From: Theodoxus fluviatilis
Taxonomy: Eukaryota; Mollusca; Gastropoda; Cycloneritida; Neritidae
Direction: 5' to 3'
Length of the DNA stretch: 27,500 nt
NCBI GenBank assembly: GCA_034096865.1
Contig: JAWQFJ010016570.1
Coordinates: forward strand, 1-27,500
The notes beneath the pieces are model-generated. The model worked only from the letters and a program-made list of their open reading frames with translations, made no database searches and was not told the DNA's origin. The position numbers and the translations under genes were made by a program. Positions 10,141 through 18,690 of this stretch are shown here, in pieces (position 1 is the stretch's first letter; each line of letters begins with the position of its first letter).

Positions 10141-11103
10141 TTGTTCGCCAACGACTGAGTGTTTTTTCAAACAGGTTAGATTGTCATCGACATTGTGAAA
10201 AATATTAACTTCATCGGAATGTGGAAGACAAGAGCTAACATGGCGGGCGAAGACAGTGAAAAAGAAAAAGCATCTGCATGTAGTGTCTCGGCACGAATGA
10301 TGGAGAGAAGAAAGAGCGCGAGAGGAAAAAAAAGGGGGAAAGAATGACAGAAAAAAGGGGAAAAGTTCATGTCCATGTGGAGGGACGAATGTGTATGTGC
10401 GTGTGGGGGGGGCGGAATGCCAGGATGAAAGAAAGACGCAGACAGACAGACGACCCGAGGTCAGACTCCATTCCCGTGGCAACAAGGAGCTGAAAGATGA
10501 AGAGACCCATTCTCGGCAATCTTCCTCAGAAGACTGGACAGTGGCGGGAAAACTCTGGAGTGACGAAATGACCCATCGCCTCCTCTTGGGACCCGGCCTC
10601 GCGTCCAGCATTCTCGCCTTCTGCACTTCTTCGTCTGTGCGTCCGTCTGTCCATCCAGCCCTGTCTTCCAGGGTGTCTAGTTGCAATCAGTAGACGGACA
10701 GTGAACGAGTGATGTAAGTCGACAGATGGAGAAGCGGCTTTCTTTTTAAACCAGGCAATGGTTCATGCAATCAAAGCGGCGTCATTTTGTTTGGTCCTTC
10801 TCCGTGCCATGGCGACATCGCTAGATGAGAGAGAAGCATTTCTAAGTGCTACGACGCCGTCGCAATGAGATGTGCTTCATGCGACTAAAGGCTTATCTCC
10901 CTGCCTCTGTACAGGCCCACGGGGCTTGGCCAGCATCGAGGCAGAAACAGCGCTGTCCCGGAAGGAATGAAATTAGCAGCTCTTGTCCCGTGTTTGCCGT
11001 CCTGAACCCTCTTGTTCTGCGACGTGCATGTCATCTCCCAGCAAGCTTATAGTTCTAGGTGTCGTAACTGGACTGCCTCTTTACTCACTCCTTTTCGCTG
11101 GTG

Positions 11104-11104
<1 letters not shown>
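10141..11104. other. Unique sequence, purine-rich patches, no confident gene
   Basis: A/G-rich stretches at about 10255-10345 are followed by mixed sequence. Frames of 60-196 codons on either strand are low-complexity (Ser/Phe/Pro). Nothing recognisable. Confidence 0.4.
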
Positions 11105-11200
<96 letters not shown>

Positions 11201-11210
11201 CCTCTCTCAC
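11105..11210. repeat. CT dinucleotide microsatellite
   Basis: About 48 CT repeats, almost uninterrupted, with small TTT and CCC breaks near the right end. It happens to provide a long polypyrimidine tract before CACCAG at 11208-11213. Confidence 0.97.
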
Positions 11211-11236
11211 CAGGGTGAAATGTGTATGTTACTCAC

Positions 11237-11680
11237 CTTGCTGTGGCGGAGCGCTGTCCCTAGTCTCCAAGCGGTGGCAAGTGCCAGAGTGGGGCGAGGC
11301 GGAGCTGTTATAGAGCCGCTGTAATGTATGCCGCGCTGGGAGGAACCCAGGGTGAGTGGGGGACGTGGGAAGGGTTGCGGGGTGGGTTGGGTGCGGGGGG
11401 TGTTGCTGCTGGAAGCTTTGTGAATGGAAAAAGCGCCTCGCGCCACTCCGACAAATCAACTGGCCAATCATCGCCTCCGTCCCGCCCCCTGACGGGATGC
11501 GCAGAGTTACCTGTTCTTAGTTCCTGCGGCCGGCGCAGCGCGGCGCTGCATAGGACGAGGCGAGGCGCCCAGGGGGAGCGGGCCGCTGTGCCAGGAGGAG
11601 CGGTGCCATGCAGGCGTCTCGCAGACCAGGGTTGCGTCTGGCAGTGGACAGGGAGCCAGGTCCGCCTCGCCACATGGTGC
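11237..11680 (-). promoter_or_regulatory. GC/CpG-rich patch with strong minus-strand splice donor; possible 5' exon/promoter
   Basis: On the minus strand CAAG|GTGAGTAAC at 11240-11232 is a near-perfect donor. The sequence upstream of it, to about 11680, is GC-rich with many CpGs, as at a promoter with a first exon. The plus strand competes: an exon 11214-11351 would be bounded by CACCAG|G and CAGG|GTGAGT, but stop codons occur in all three frames, so it could only be untranslated. No coding start can be assigned. Divergent transcription is possible. Confidence 0.25.
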
Positions 11681-11719
11681 AGGAGAGCTGCAGATGACTT
11701 TTACGGATGGAGCGGGGTA

Positions 11720-11957
11720 GCGAGAGGAAGAGGGAAGGGAGGGGGAGGAGAGGAGGAAGGAAGAAGAGAGGGATTAGGACAGGTGAAAGATGATGAAGAG
11801 ACAACATGTTTCAAAGGTGTGGACGAAACTAAGTAGTCCAAGAATTTGTTTCAAAAATGAGGATGAAAAAATGGAGTAGAAGAAAAAGGAGGGGAGGGGA
11901 GGGGAGAGGGGAGGGGAGAGGAGAGGGAAGGTGAGAGGAGAGGGGAGGGGAGACGGG
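11720..11957. repeat. Polypurine tracts (GGGGA/GGAGA-rich)
   Basis: Nearly pure A/G at about 11721-11777 and again at 11874-11953, with GGGGA pentanucleotide repeats in the second block. Such mirror-symmetric purine runs can form triplex (H-DNA) or G-quadruplex structures. Confidence 0.7.
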
Positions 11958-12023
11958 TCAGATAGGGAAGACTAGCGTGATTGGGGGTGGAGAATTATTT
12001 CAAAGGTAAGGTTGAAAAAAAAG

Positions 12024-12111
12024 GTGGGTGGGTGGAATAGATATGTGAGTGGAATAGATGTGTGGGTGGAATAGGTGTGTGGGTGGAATGGTGTGTGGGT
12101 GGCACTTTGGG
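12024..12111. repeat. Short GTGGGTGGAATAG-type tandem repeat
   Basis: Five imperfect units of about 16-18 bp sharing GTGGAAT and a GTGTGTGGGTGG core. Confidence 0.7.
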
Positions 12112-12345
12112 CGGGAGGAGCGAGTGGGAATGTCGAGGGGAAGGCGGAATGTGGGGGCGGAGGTGGGAACTTCAATAGAGAATGGAGACGGAATCGCCGG
12201 GGGTGGGACGAGGACGAAGAAGAGAGGAAGTACGGAGAGAGAGGCAGTGGCACGTGACAGGAGGGAGGAGTGGGAGGAGGACGAGGGCCAGCATGGCGAC
12301 AGCCTGGAGGCGTCGCTACCGCTTGACCGTCCTCTCTGTGGCTGC

Positions 12346-12950
12346 CGTGTGTGTGACAGTGTGTGTGACAGCGTATGTGGCAGTGTGTGTGACAGCTTGT
12401 GTGACAGTGTGTGTGACAGTGTGTGTGGCAGTGTGTGTGACAGTGTGTGTGGCAGTGTGTGTGACAGTGTGTGTGACAGTGTGTGTGGCAGTGTGTGTGA
12501 CAGTGTGTGTGGCAGTGTGTGTGACAGTGTGTGTGGCAGTGTGTGTGGCAGTGTGTGTGACAGTGTGTGTGGCAGTGTGTGTGACAGTGTGTGTGGCAGT
12601 GTGTGTGACAGTGTGTGTGACAGTGCAGTGTGTGTGGCAGTGTGTGTGGCAGTGTGAGTGACAGTTTGTGTGGCAGTGTGTGTGACAGTGTGAGTGACAG
12701 TGTGTTTGACAGTGTGCGTGGCAGTGTGTGTGACAGTGTGTGACAGTGTGTGTGACAGTGTGTGTGGCAGTGTGTAAAGCAGTATGTGTGACAGTGTGTG
12801 TGATAGTGTGTGGCAGTGTGTGTGATAGTGTGTGGCAGTGTGTGTGGCAGTGTGTGTGACAGTGTGTATGGCAGTGTGTGTGACAGTGTGTGTGTGTGAC
12901 TGTGTGTGACTGTGTGTGTGATAGTGTGTGTGACTGTGTGTGCGCGCTCC
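12346..12950. repeat. 12-bp satellite GTGTGTGACAGT / GTGTGTGGCAGT
   Basis: About 50 units of 12 bp differ mainly at one purine (GACAG or GGCAG), with occasional 10- or 14-bp units in the right part. Since 12 is divisible by 3 and the unit lacks stops, all frames remain open, giving His-Thr-rich frames on minus and Cys-Val-rich frames on plus. They are artefacts. Confidence 0.95.
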
Positions 12951-13397
12951 ATAGAAGACACACTCTAGTGACGCTCTGCCTGCTTGCAGACAGCGCCACA
13001 CTGTTCTCGCTTCCCGAGGAGATTGCGCGAGCTGTGCATGATGTAGGCCGACACACAACTCACGCCAGCAAAAACATAGCTGCACATCAACACATCTCTT
13101 CATTGACATAAAAAACACCCCCACAGTCACCACAACCACCACCAACACCACAAACACCACCACCACCCCACCATTCCCTCCACCCCCACTCCCACACCAC
13201 CTATGATCAAAGTCACCTTTACACTTTGCCTTCCAGACGTGCAAGTTGGCAGAAGTGAAGTCAGCATCACGCCCAGTGGCTGGCGACTCCAAGGCAACTG
13301 TCACCTGGACCACCATTGCAAGAGGAACGTTTTAATTTTTGGTTGGTATTGTCTGATATGCTGGATTTAACATGAAAAGCACCCATGTGGATGGAGC
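12951..13397. other. Spacer with CAC-rich tract; weak exon-like signal
   Basis: A CAC/CCA-rich tract lies at about 13110-13200. TTTACACTTTGCCTTCCAG ending at 13237 is a good plus-strand acceptor. It is followed by a short open frame (SEVSITPSGWRLQGNC) running to a stop near 13370, without a matching donor. On minus an overlapping frame begins MVVQVTVALESPATG. Neither is recognisable. Confidence 0.25.
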
Positions 13398-13613
13398 GGA
13401 GAACTCTGTGACGTCACGATAGCAATGCTGGGGTAGCGAGTCGCTCTTGCTCACAGAACTCTGTGACGTCACGATAGCAATGGAGTAGCGAGTCATACTT
13501 GCTCACAGAACTTTGTGACGTCACGATAGCAATGGAGAAGCGAGTCGCTCTTGCTCACAGAACTTTGTGACGTCCCCATAGCAATGCTGGAGTAGCGAGT
13601 CGCTCTCACTCAC
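13398..13613. repeat. 52-55-bp tandem array, each unit with a CRE-like site
   Basis: Four units begin GAACTYTGTGACGTC. The palindrome TGACGTCA is intact at 13409-13416, 13464-13471 and 13516-13523; the fourth has TGACGTCC at 13568-13575. Spacing is 55, 52 and 52 bp, the difference being a CTG triplet. TGACGTCA is the consensus CREB/ATF site. Confidence 0.9.
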
Positions 13614-13897
13614 GTTTGTCGACCTCCTCGTTTCAACCAAAACGTTTTAAGAAGAAAAAATCAATAAAATGAAATGAAATAGACGAACTGATTAACGAAT
13701 TAATCACTATAGTGGGCGACCGAAACATGCTACTTGACAGTAAGTTAAGCTACCATGATCATAATCAAAACCATCAAGGATAAATGACACAAATGACTAC
13801 AAGATGAAAGAGCACAGTGCATTGGACAAGTGGCGTAAAGACATAATGACACTGGAGAGCATGCGATGGCGAACAGGTAACTGACAAGCAAGCAAGA
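13614..13897. other. Short AT-rich spacer
   Basis: AT-rich unique sequence between two arrays. Nothing recognised. Confidence 0.4.
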
Positions 13898-15012
13898 TTA
13901 GAATTTGGATGTAACAACTAGAGCAAAGGAACTTGAGTTTTGACTTTGAGACAATAACTAGAATTTAAAAAACTGGAATCTAGATGTGAAAACTAGAGTA
14001 CAGGGACTAGAATTTAGAATAAAAAATTAGAGTAAAAGGACTAGAACTTAGAGACAAAAACTAGGCTAAAGGCACCAGAATTTAGAGATAAAAACAAGAG
14101 TAAAGGACTAGAATTTAGAGACAAAAACTAGAATAAAGAGACTAGAATTTAGACACAAAAACTAGAGTAAAGGGACTAAAACTTAAAGACAAAAACTAGA
14201 GTAAAGGGACTAGAATTTAGAGATAAAAACTATAGTAACGGAACTAGAAATTAGATACAAAAACTAGAGAAAAGGGACTAGAATTTAGACTTAAAAACTA
14301 GAGTAAAGGGACTAGAATGTAGAGGCAAAAACTAGAGTAAAGAAACTAGAATTTAGAGAGACAAAAACTAGAGTAAAGAGACTAGAATTTCGAGACAAAA
14401 ACTATAATAAAGGGACTAGAATTTAGAGGCAAAAACTAGAGTAAAGAAACTAGAATTTAGAGATAAAAACTAGAGAGAGTAAATTAACTAGAATTTAGAG
14501 AGAAAAAACTAGAGTAAAGAGACTAGAATTTCAAGACAAAAACTAGAATAAAGGGACTAGAATTTAGAGACAAAAACTAGAGTAAAGGAACTGGAATTTA
14601 GAGACAAAAACTAGAGTAAAGGAACTAGAATTTAGAGATAAAAACTAGAATAAAAGAACTAGAATTTAGAGATAACAACTAGAGTAAAAGAATAGAATTT
14701 AGAGATAAAAACTAGAGTAAAGGGACTAGAATTTAGAGATGAAAACTACAGTAAAGGGACTAGAATTCAGAGACAAAAACTAGAGTAAAAGAATTAGAAT
14801 TTAGAGACAAAAACGAGAGTAAAAGGACTAGAATTTAGATATAAAAACGAGAGTAAAAGGACTAGAATTTATAGACAAAGAATAAAGGACTAGAATTTAG
14901 AGACAAAAACTAGAGTAAATGGACCAGAATATAGAGAGAAAAACGAGAGTAAAGTGACTAGAATTTAGAGATAAAAACGAGAGTCACAGAACTAAAGTTT
15001 AGATATTACAGC
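13898..15012. repeat. 34-bp AT-rich minisatellite, first block
   Basis: The unit is ACTAGAATTTAGAGACAAAA followed by ACTAGAGTAAAGGG, about 34 bp and some 33 units. It looks like a dimer of two ACTAGA-headed parts of 20 and 14 bp. Divergence between units is modest (point changes and small indels). In-frame stops are frequent and there is no coding potential. Confidence 0.95.
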
Positions 15013-15316
15013 TGTTATGCTGGAAAGAGCTAGCGTCAGGTTGGAAAGTAGAAAGAGATGTTGTAGGCCTATATCCAGGTTTCTGTCCAGAAATTGGATC
15101 AGTAGAGTTTATTTTTGGGAGAGAACTCTAGACCGAATGGAAACGTGCTGTCTTCCCGGGGAGCATCCCCCCTCTCCTCCAGGGCCTCTGTTCATCGCCC
15201 CCCCCCCCCCTTTCCCCTGCTACCGTATTTCTGGTGTGGTCTAGACGCAAGACCATGAAAGGAGAAGTGGGATGGTCTGTGACTGGGAAGACCGGAATCT
15301 CAGTAATTTGGGAGGT

Positions 15317-15359
<43 letters not shown>

Positions 15360-15717
15360 AGAGTAGAAGCGAGAGAGAAGAGGAGAGAGAGCGAAGAGGG
15401 ACAGACAGAGAGAGACGGAGTCAGACCCGGAGAGAGAATGTAGTCAGAGAGTTAGAGAGGCAGAGAATGTTGGGCAGTGTAACATCTTGCATCTTGGTGC
15501 TATGAATAAAGAAATAAGAACTTAGAAGAGATATGAAGTCTTCTGTCCAACAATAATGAAACATCAAACCCTCCGGAATCAAGCAGACCAACAAACAAGA
15601 CTGAATTGTTATATCTTGCTCAAAGAACATCAAGATCTACGAATCAGAAGACCCTCGACACACACCAGGAACCAGAAGGTATTTATTATAGAGAGAGAAT
15701 CTGGAAGCTGTCTAACA
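15013..15717 (+). mobile_element. LTR-like insertion (candidate solo or isolated LTR) within the 34-bp array
   Basis: A 705-bp non-repeat segment begins TGTTATGCTGG and ends GTCTAACA, so TGTTA is inverted as TAACA, the form of LTR termini. AATAAA occurs at 15505-15510, about two thirds along, as expected for an LTR polyadenylation signal. Immediately after the end comes AATGGTGAAGACGCC, where TGG could be the start of a tRNA primer-binding site. A GA microsatellite at 15322-15358 and a C-run at 15200-15211 are internal. No protein frame is seen and no target-site duplication is evident. About 25 bp of non-array DNA remains after 15717, so a truncated element (LTR plus a stub) fits better than a clean solo LTR. 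Confidence 0.4.
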
Positions 15718-15742
15718 AATGGTGAAGACGCCTAACACTACT

Positions 15743-16155
15743 AAATGTTTTCAACTACAATTTAGAGACAAATACTAAAGGGATTAGAACTTAGAGACAA
15801 AAGCTAGTGTAACAGAACTAGAATTTAGATATAAAAATAGAATTTTAAAAACTGCAATTTAGAGACAAATACTAGAGAGTAAAGGAACTAGAGCTTAGAG
15901 ACAAAAACTAGTGCAACAGAACTAGAATTTAGATATAACAAGTATATATTTAAAAACTGCAATTTAAAGTCAAAGTAAAGGAACTAGAGCTTAGAGACAA
16001 AAACTAGTGCAACAGAACTAGAATTTAGATATAACAAGTAGATTTGTCCAAACTACAATTTAGAGACACATGCTAGAGTACAGGAACTAGTACTTAGATA
16101 TGAAAACTAGAGTTAAAAAAAACACTAGAATTTAGAGACAAGAACGAGATTAAAG
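15743..16155. repeat. 34-bp AT-rich minisatellite, second block
   Basis: Same family as 13898-15012. Units here are longer and more divergent, with a recurring variant GAATTTAGATATAACAAGTA. The unit broken at 15012 appears to resume here, showing that the array predates the insertion. Confidence 0.9.
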
Positions 16156-16229
16156 GACAGCATGTATAGAGTGTGTATTTATGTGTTTATTCTCACACAG
16201 GGGCATGCTCAAGGCGCCTACAGTTGTTT

Positions 16230-16480
16230 TCAAAACAGACAGGTCTTTAGGCCCCGTCTGAAACTGGTCAGACTCTCTGACTTCCTCAGTTCCTCTGGGG
16301 CTGAGTTCCAGAGTCTTGGACCCAGGGATGAGAAAGATCTGTATCCGCTTCCTTTGAGCTATTTCGGGTAACGCACACAAGAAGCCTCCCTGATGACCGT
16401 GGGACTCTTGGTGATTGTCCTCTAGTAAACGCTCTGACAGATACTGTAGGGCAGTCCCGAACATCCACTGAAACGCAGTG
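16230..16480 (-). pseudogene. LINE ORF2 C-terminal fragment (frameshifted)
   Basis: Reading the minus strand, one frame gives FGTALQYLSERLL, matching the GTAPQYLSELL segment after the reverse transcriptase thumb. A second frame continues PRVPRSSGRLLVCVTR. A third frame gives RSFSSLGPRLWNSAPEEL and RGLKTCLF, then TGA at 16230-16232. The motif GPRLWNSLP...FK..LKT.LF at the extreme C-terminus is characteristic of CR1/Jockey-type LINE ORF2. At least two frameshifts (near 16420 and 16345) are needed to follow it, so it is a pseudogene. It is the continuation, beyond the 58/60-bp array, of the fragment at 17815-18680. Confidence 0.85.
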
Positions 16481-17796
16481 CACAGGCAGCTGTGCTCAGT
16501 GCGATGGTGTACATGTACAGGCAGCCAGTGAAACAGTGCACAGGCAGCTGTGCTCAGTGCGATGGTGTACAGGTACAGGCAGCCAGTGAAATACAGTGCA
16601 CAGGCAGCTGTGCTCAGTGCGATGGTGTACATGTACAGGCAGCCAGTGAAACAGTGCACAGGCAGCTGTGCTCAGTGCGATGGTGTACAGGTACAGGCAG
16701 CTGTGCTCAGTGCGATGGTGTACATGTACAGGCAGCCAGTAAAACACAGTGCACAAGCAGCTGTGCTCAGTGCGATGGTGTACAGGTACAGACAGCCAGT
16801 GAAACAGTGCACAGGCAGCTGTGCTCAGTGCGATGGTGTACAGGTACAGACAGCCAGTGAAACAGTGCACAAGCAGCTGTGCTCAGTGCGATGGTGTACA
16901 TGTACAGGCAGCCAGTGAAACAGTGCACAGGCAGCTGTGCTCAGTGCGATGGTGTACATGTACAGGCAGCCAGTGAAACAGTGCACAGGCAGCTGTGCTC
17001 AGTGCGATGGTGTACATGTACAGGCAGCCAGTGAAACACAGTGCACAAGCAGCTGTGCTCAGTGCGATGGTGAACATGTACAGGCAGCCAGTGAAGCATA
17101 GTGCACAGGCAGCTGTGCCCAGTGCCATGGTGTACATGTACAGGCAGCCAGTGAAACACAGTGCACAGGCAGCTGTGCTCAGTGCGATGGTGTACATGTA
17201 CAGGCAGCCAGTGAAACACAGTGCACAAGCAGCTGTGCTCAGTGCGATGGTGTACATGTACAGGCAGCCAGTGAAACACAGTGCACAGGCAGCTGTGCTC
17301 AGTGCGATGGTGTACATGTACAGGCAGCCAGTGAAACACAGTGCACAAGCAGCTGTGCTCAGTGCGATGGTGTACATGTACAGGCAGCCAGTGAAACACA
17401 GTGCACAAGCAGCTGTGCTCAGTGCGATGGTGTACATGTACAGGCAGCCAGTGAAACACAGTGCACAAGCAGCTGTGCTCAGTGCGATGGTGTACATGTA
17501 CAGGCAGCCAGTGAAGCATAGTGCACAGGCAGCTGTGCTCAGTGCGATGGTGTACATGTACAGGCAGCCAGTGAAACAGTGCACAGGCAGCTGTGCTCAG
17601 TGCGATGGTGTACATGTACAGGCAGCCAGTGAAACAGTGCACAGGCAGCTGTGCTCAGTGCGATGGTGTACATGTACAGGCAGCCAGTGAAACAGTGCAC
17701 AGGCAGCTGTGCCCAGTGCCATGGTGTACATGTACAGGCAGCCAGTGAAACAGTGCACAGGCAGCTGAGCTCAGTGCGATGGTGTACATGTACAGG
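16468..17796. repeat. 58/60-bp minisatellite apparently derived from LINE RT coding sequence
   Basis: About 22 units contain CAGTGCACAGGCAGCTGTGC and TCAGTGCGATGGTGTACATG; a CA present or absent after GAAA gives 60 or 58 bp. Units at 17030-17520 are mostly 60 bp and near-identical; both edges carry 58-bp units. On the minus strand the unit encodes FHWLPVHVHHRTEHSCL, where HWLPV is the conserved motif of LINE ORF2 that lies between the KLQR.QN and GTAPQYL segments. Those two segments are exactly what flank the array (KLQRLQN at about 17850, FGTALQYL at about 16450). Each unit contains TGTACATGTACA, a 12-bp perfect palindrome. Long open frames on both strands are artefacts. Confidence 0.95.
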
Positions 17797-17814
17797 ACAG
17801 GCATGGTTCTTGCC

Positions 17815-18680
17815 CAACCAGGAGGACGCTCCACTATTTTGGAGGCGCTGGAGTTTCATAAACTTGAGACTGATTGCTCCTGCACGGAGGCTGTTACAAT
17901 ACTCTAGTTTTGATAATACCTACGATACCATAAGAGTTGCAGAGTCCTCTACGTCAAACAATCTCTAATGGGTCCGAATTCGTCGGAAATTCCAGCGAGC
18001 GGATGAAGTCATTTGGTTCTAGGGAGAGAGACTGATCATATTTCACAGCTAAATATTTAACATGATCAGATGATTTCACCACGGCATCGCTTATCGTTAT
18101 GTCTTTATTCTTAATTTTCTGTAAGTTTAATTTCGTTCGAGGACAATGTTTTCAGTTTTCACTTCGTTTAGCTTGAGCTGACTGCTATTTTCCCAAAGTT
18201 TTACGTCCACAAAGCAGCTTTCAAATACTGATTTCATTTCGCTAACGGCTGTCTGGTTCGGAACAGAAACAGAGTACGTCATTGTGTCCTCGGCAAAAAC
18301 ATGATGTCGCAACAGATGTTTACCAATGATGTTGCTGATTTGTTCTGTGTAAAGCGAGTACAAGATCGGCCCGAGAATTGATTCTTGAGGGGGTGGCCGC
18401 AAGTAACAGACACATAATCCGGCCTCGAACCTTTCACCAGTGCTCTGTGTGTTCTGCCCGTCAGCTCGCTCTTGAGCGAGTTCAGAACGAGATGAAAAAT
18501 CTAGATTTGCCGGTTGATCGACCAGTATGCCTTTAATGTCAAAGGCTGCCGAGAGGTCAAGTAGCACAACGATCGCTGCTTGTCCGTCATCCACAGCACA
18601 CAAGAGATCATTCAAAAATCTTGGGAGAGCAATTTTAATGCTGTGATCGGGTCTATAAGCAGACGGAAACTTTGACAAAA
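17815..18680 (-). pseudogene. LINE reverse transcriptase fragment (RVT_1), inactive
   Basis: On the minus strand, from 18678: SAYRPDHSIKIAL, then VVLLDLSAAFD (RT motif A with its catalytic Asp), a disturbed stretch with LTGRT in another frame, SILGPILYSLYT (motif B region) and HHVFAEDT, where FADD/YADD with two Asp is expected. The second catalytic position is therefore Glu-Asp. LKLNEVKTE follows. A frameshift later the thumb continues with SSDHVKYLAVKYDQSLSLE, then after stops SKLEYCNSLRAG and KLQRLQNSGA. This is the canonical order for CR1/Jockey-type LINE ORF2. The altered motif C, deletion after motif A, stops and frameshifts make it non-functional. The upstream end meets the 39-bp array directly; the downstream end runs into the 58/60-bp array within the HWLPV segment. 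Confidence 0.92.
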
Positions 18681-18690
18681 AAATTGCACC

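Noticed and set aside
11972..13316. His-Thr-rich frames of 329-438 codons on minus (histidine-rich protein look-alike)
   Set aside because: Produced by the 12-bp GTGTGTGACAGT satellite.
13238..13372. Plus-strand exon after CTTTGCCTTCCAG
   Set aside because: Good acceptor, but two competing frames with stops, no donor, and no recognisable motif.
16468..17796. CRISPR-like array because of regular about 60-bp spacing
   Set aside because: The whole unit is repeated with no unique spacers, there are no cas genes, and the context is a eukaryotic LINE.
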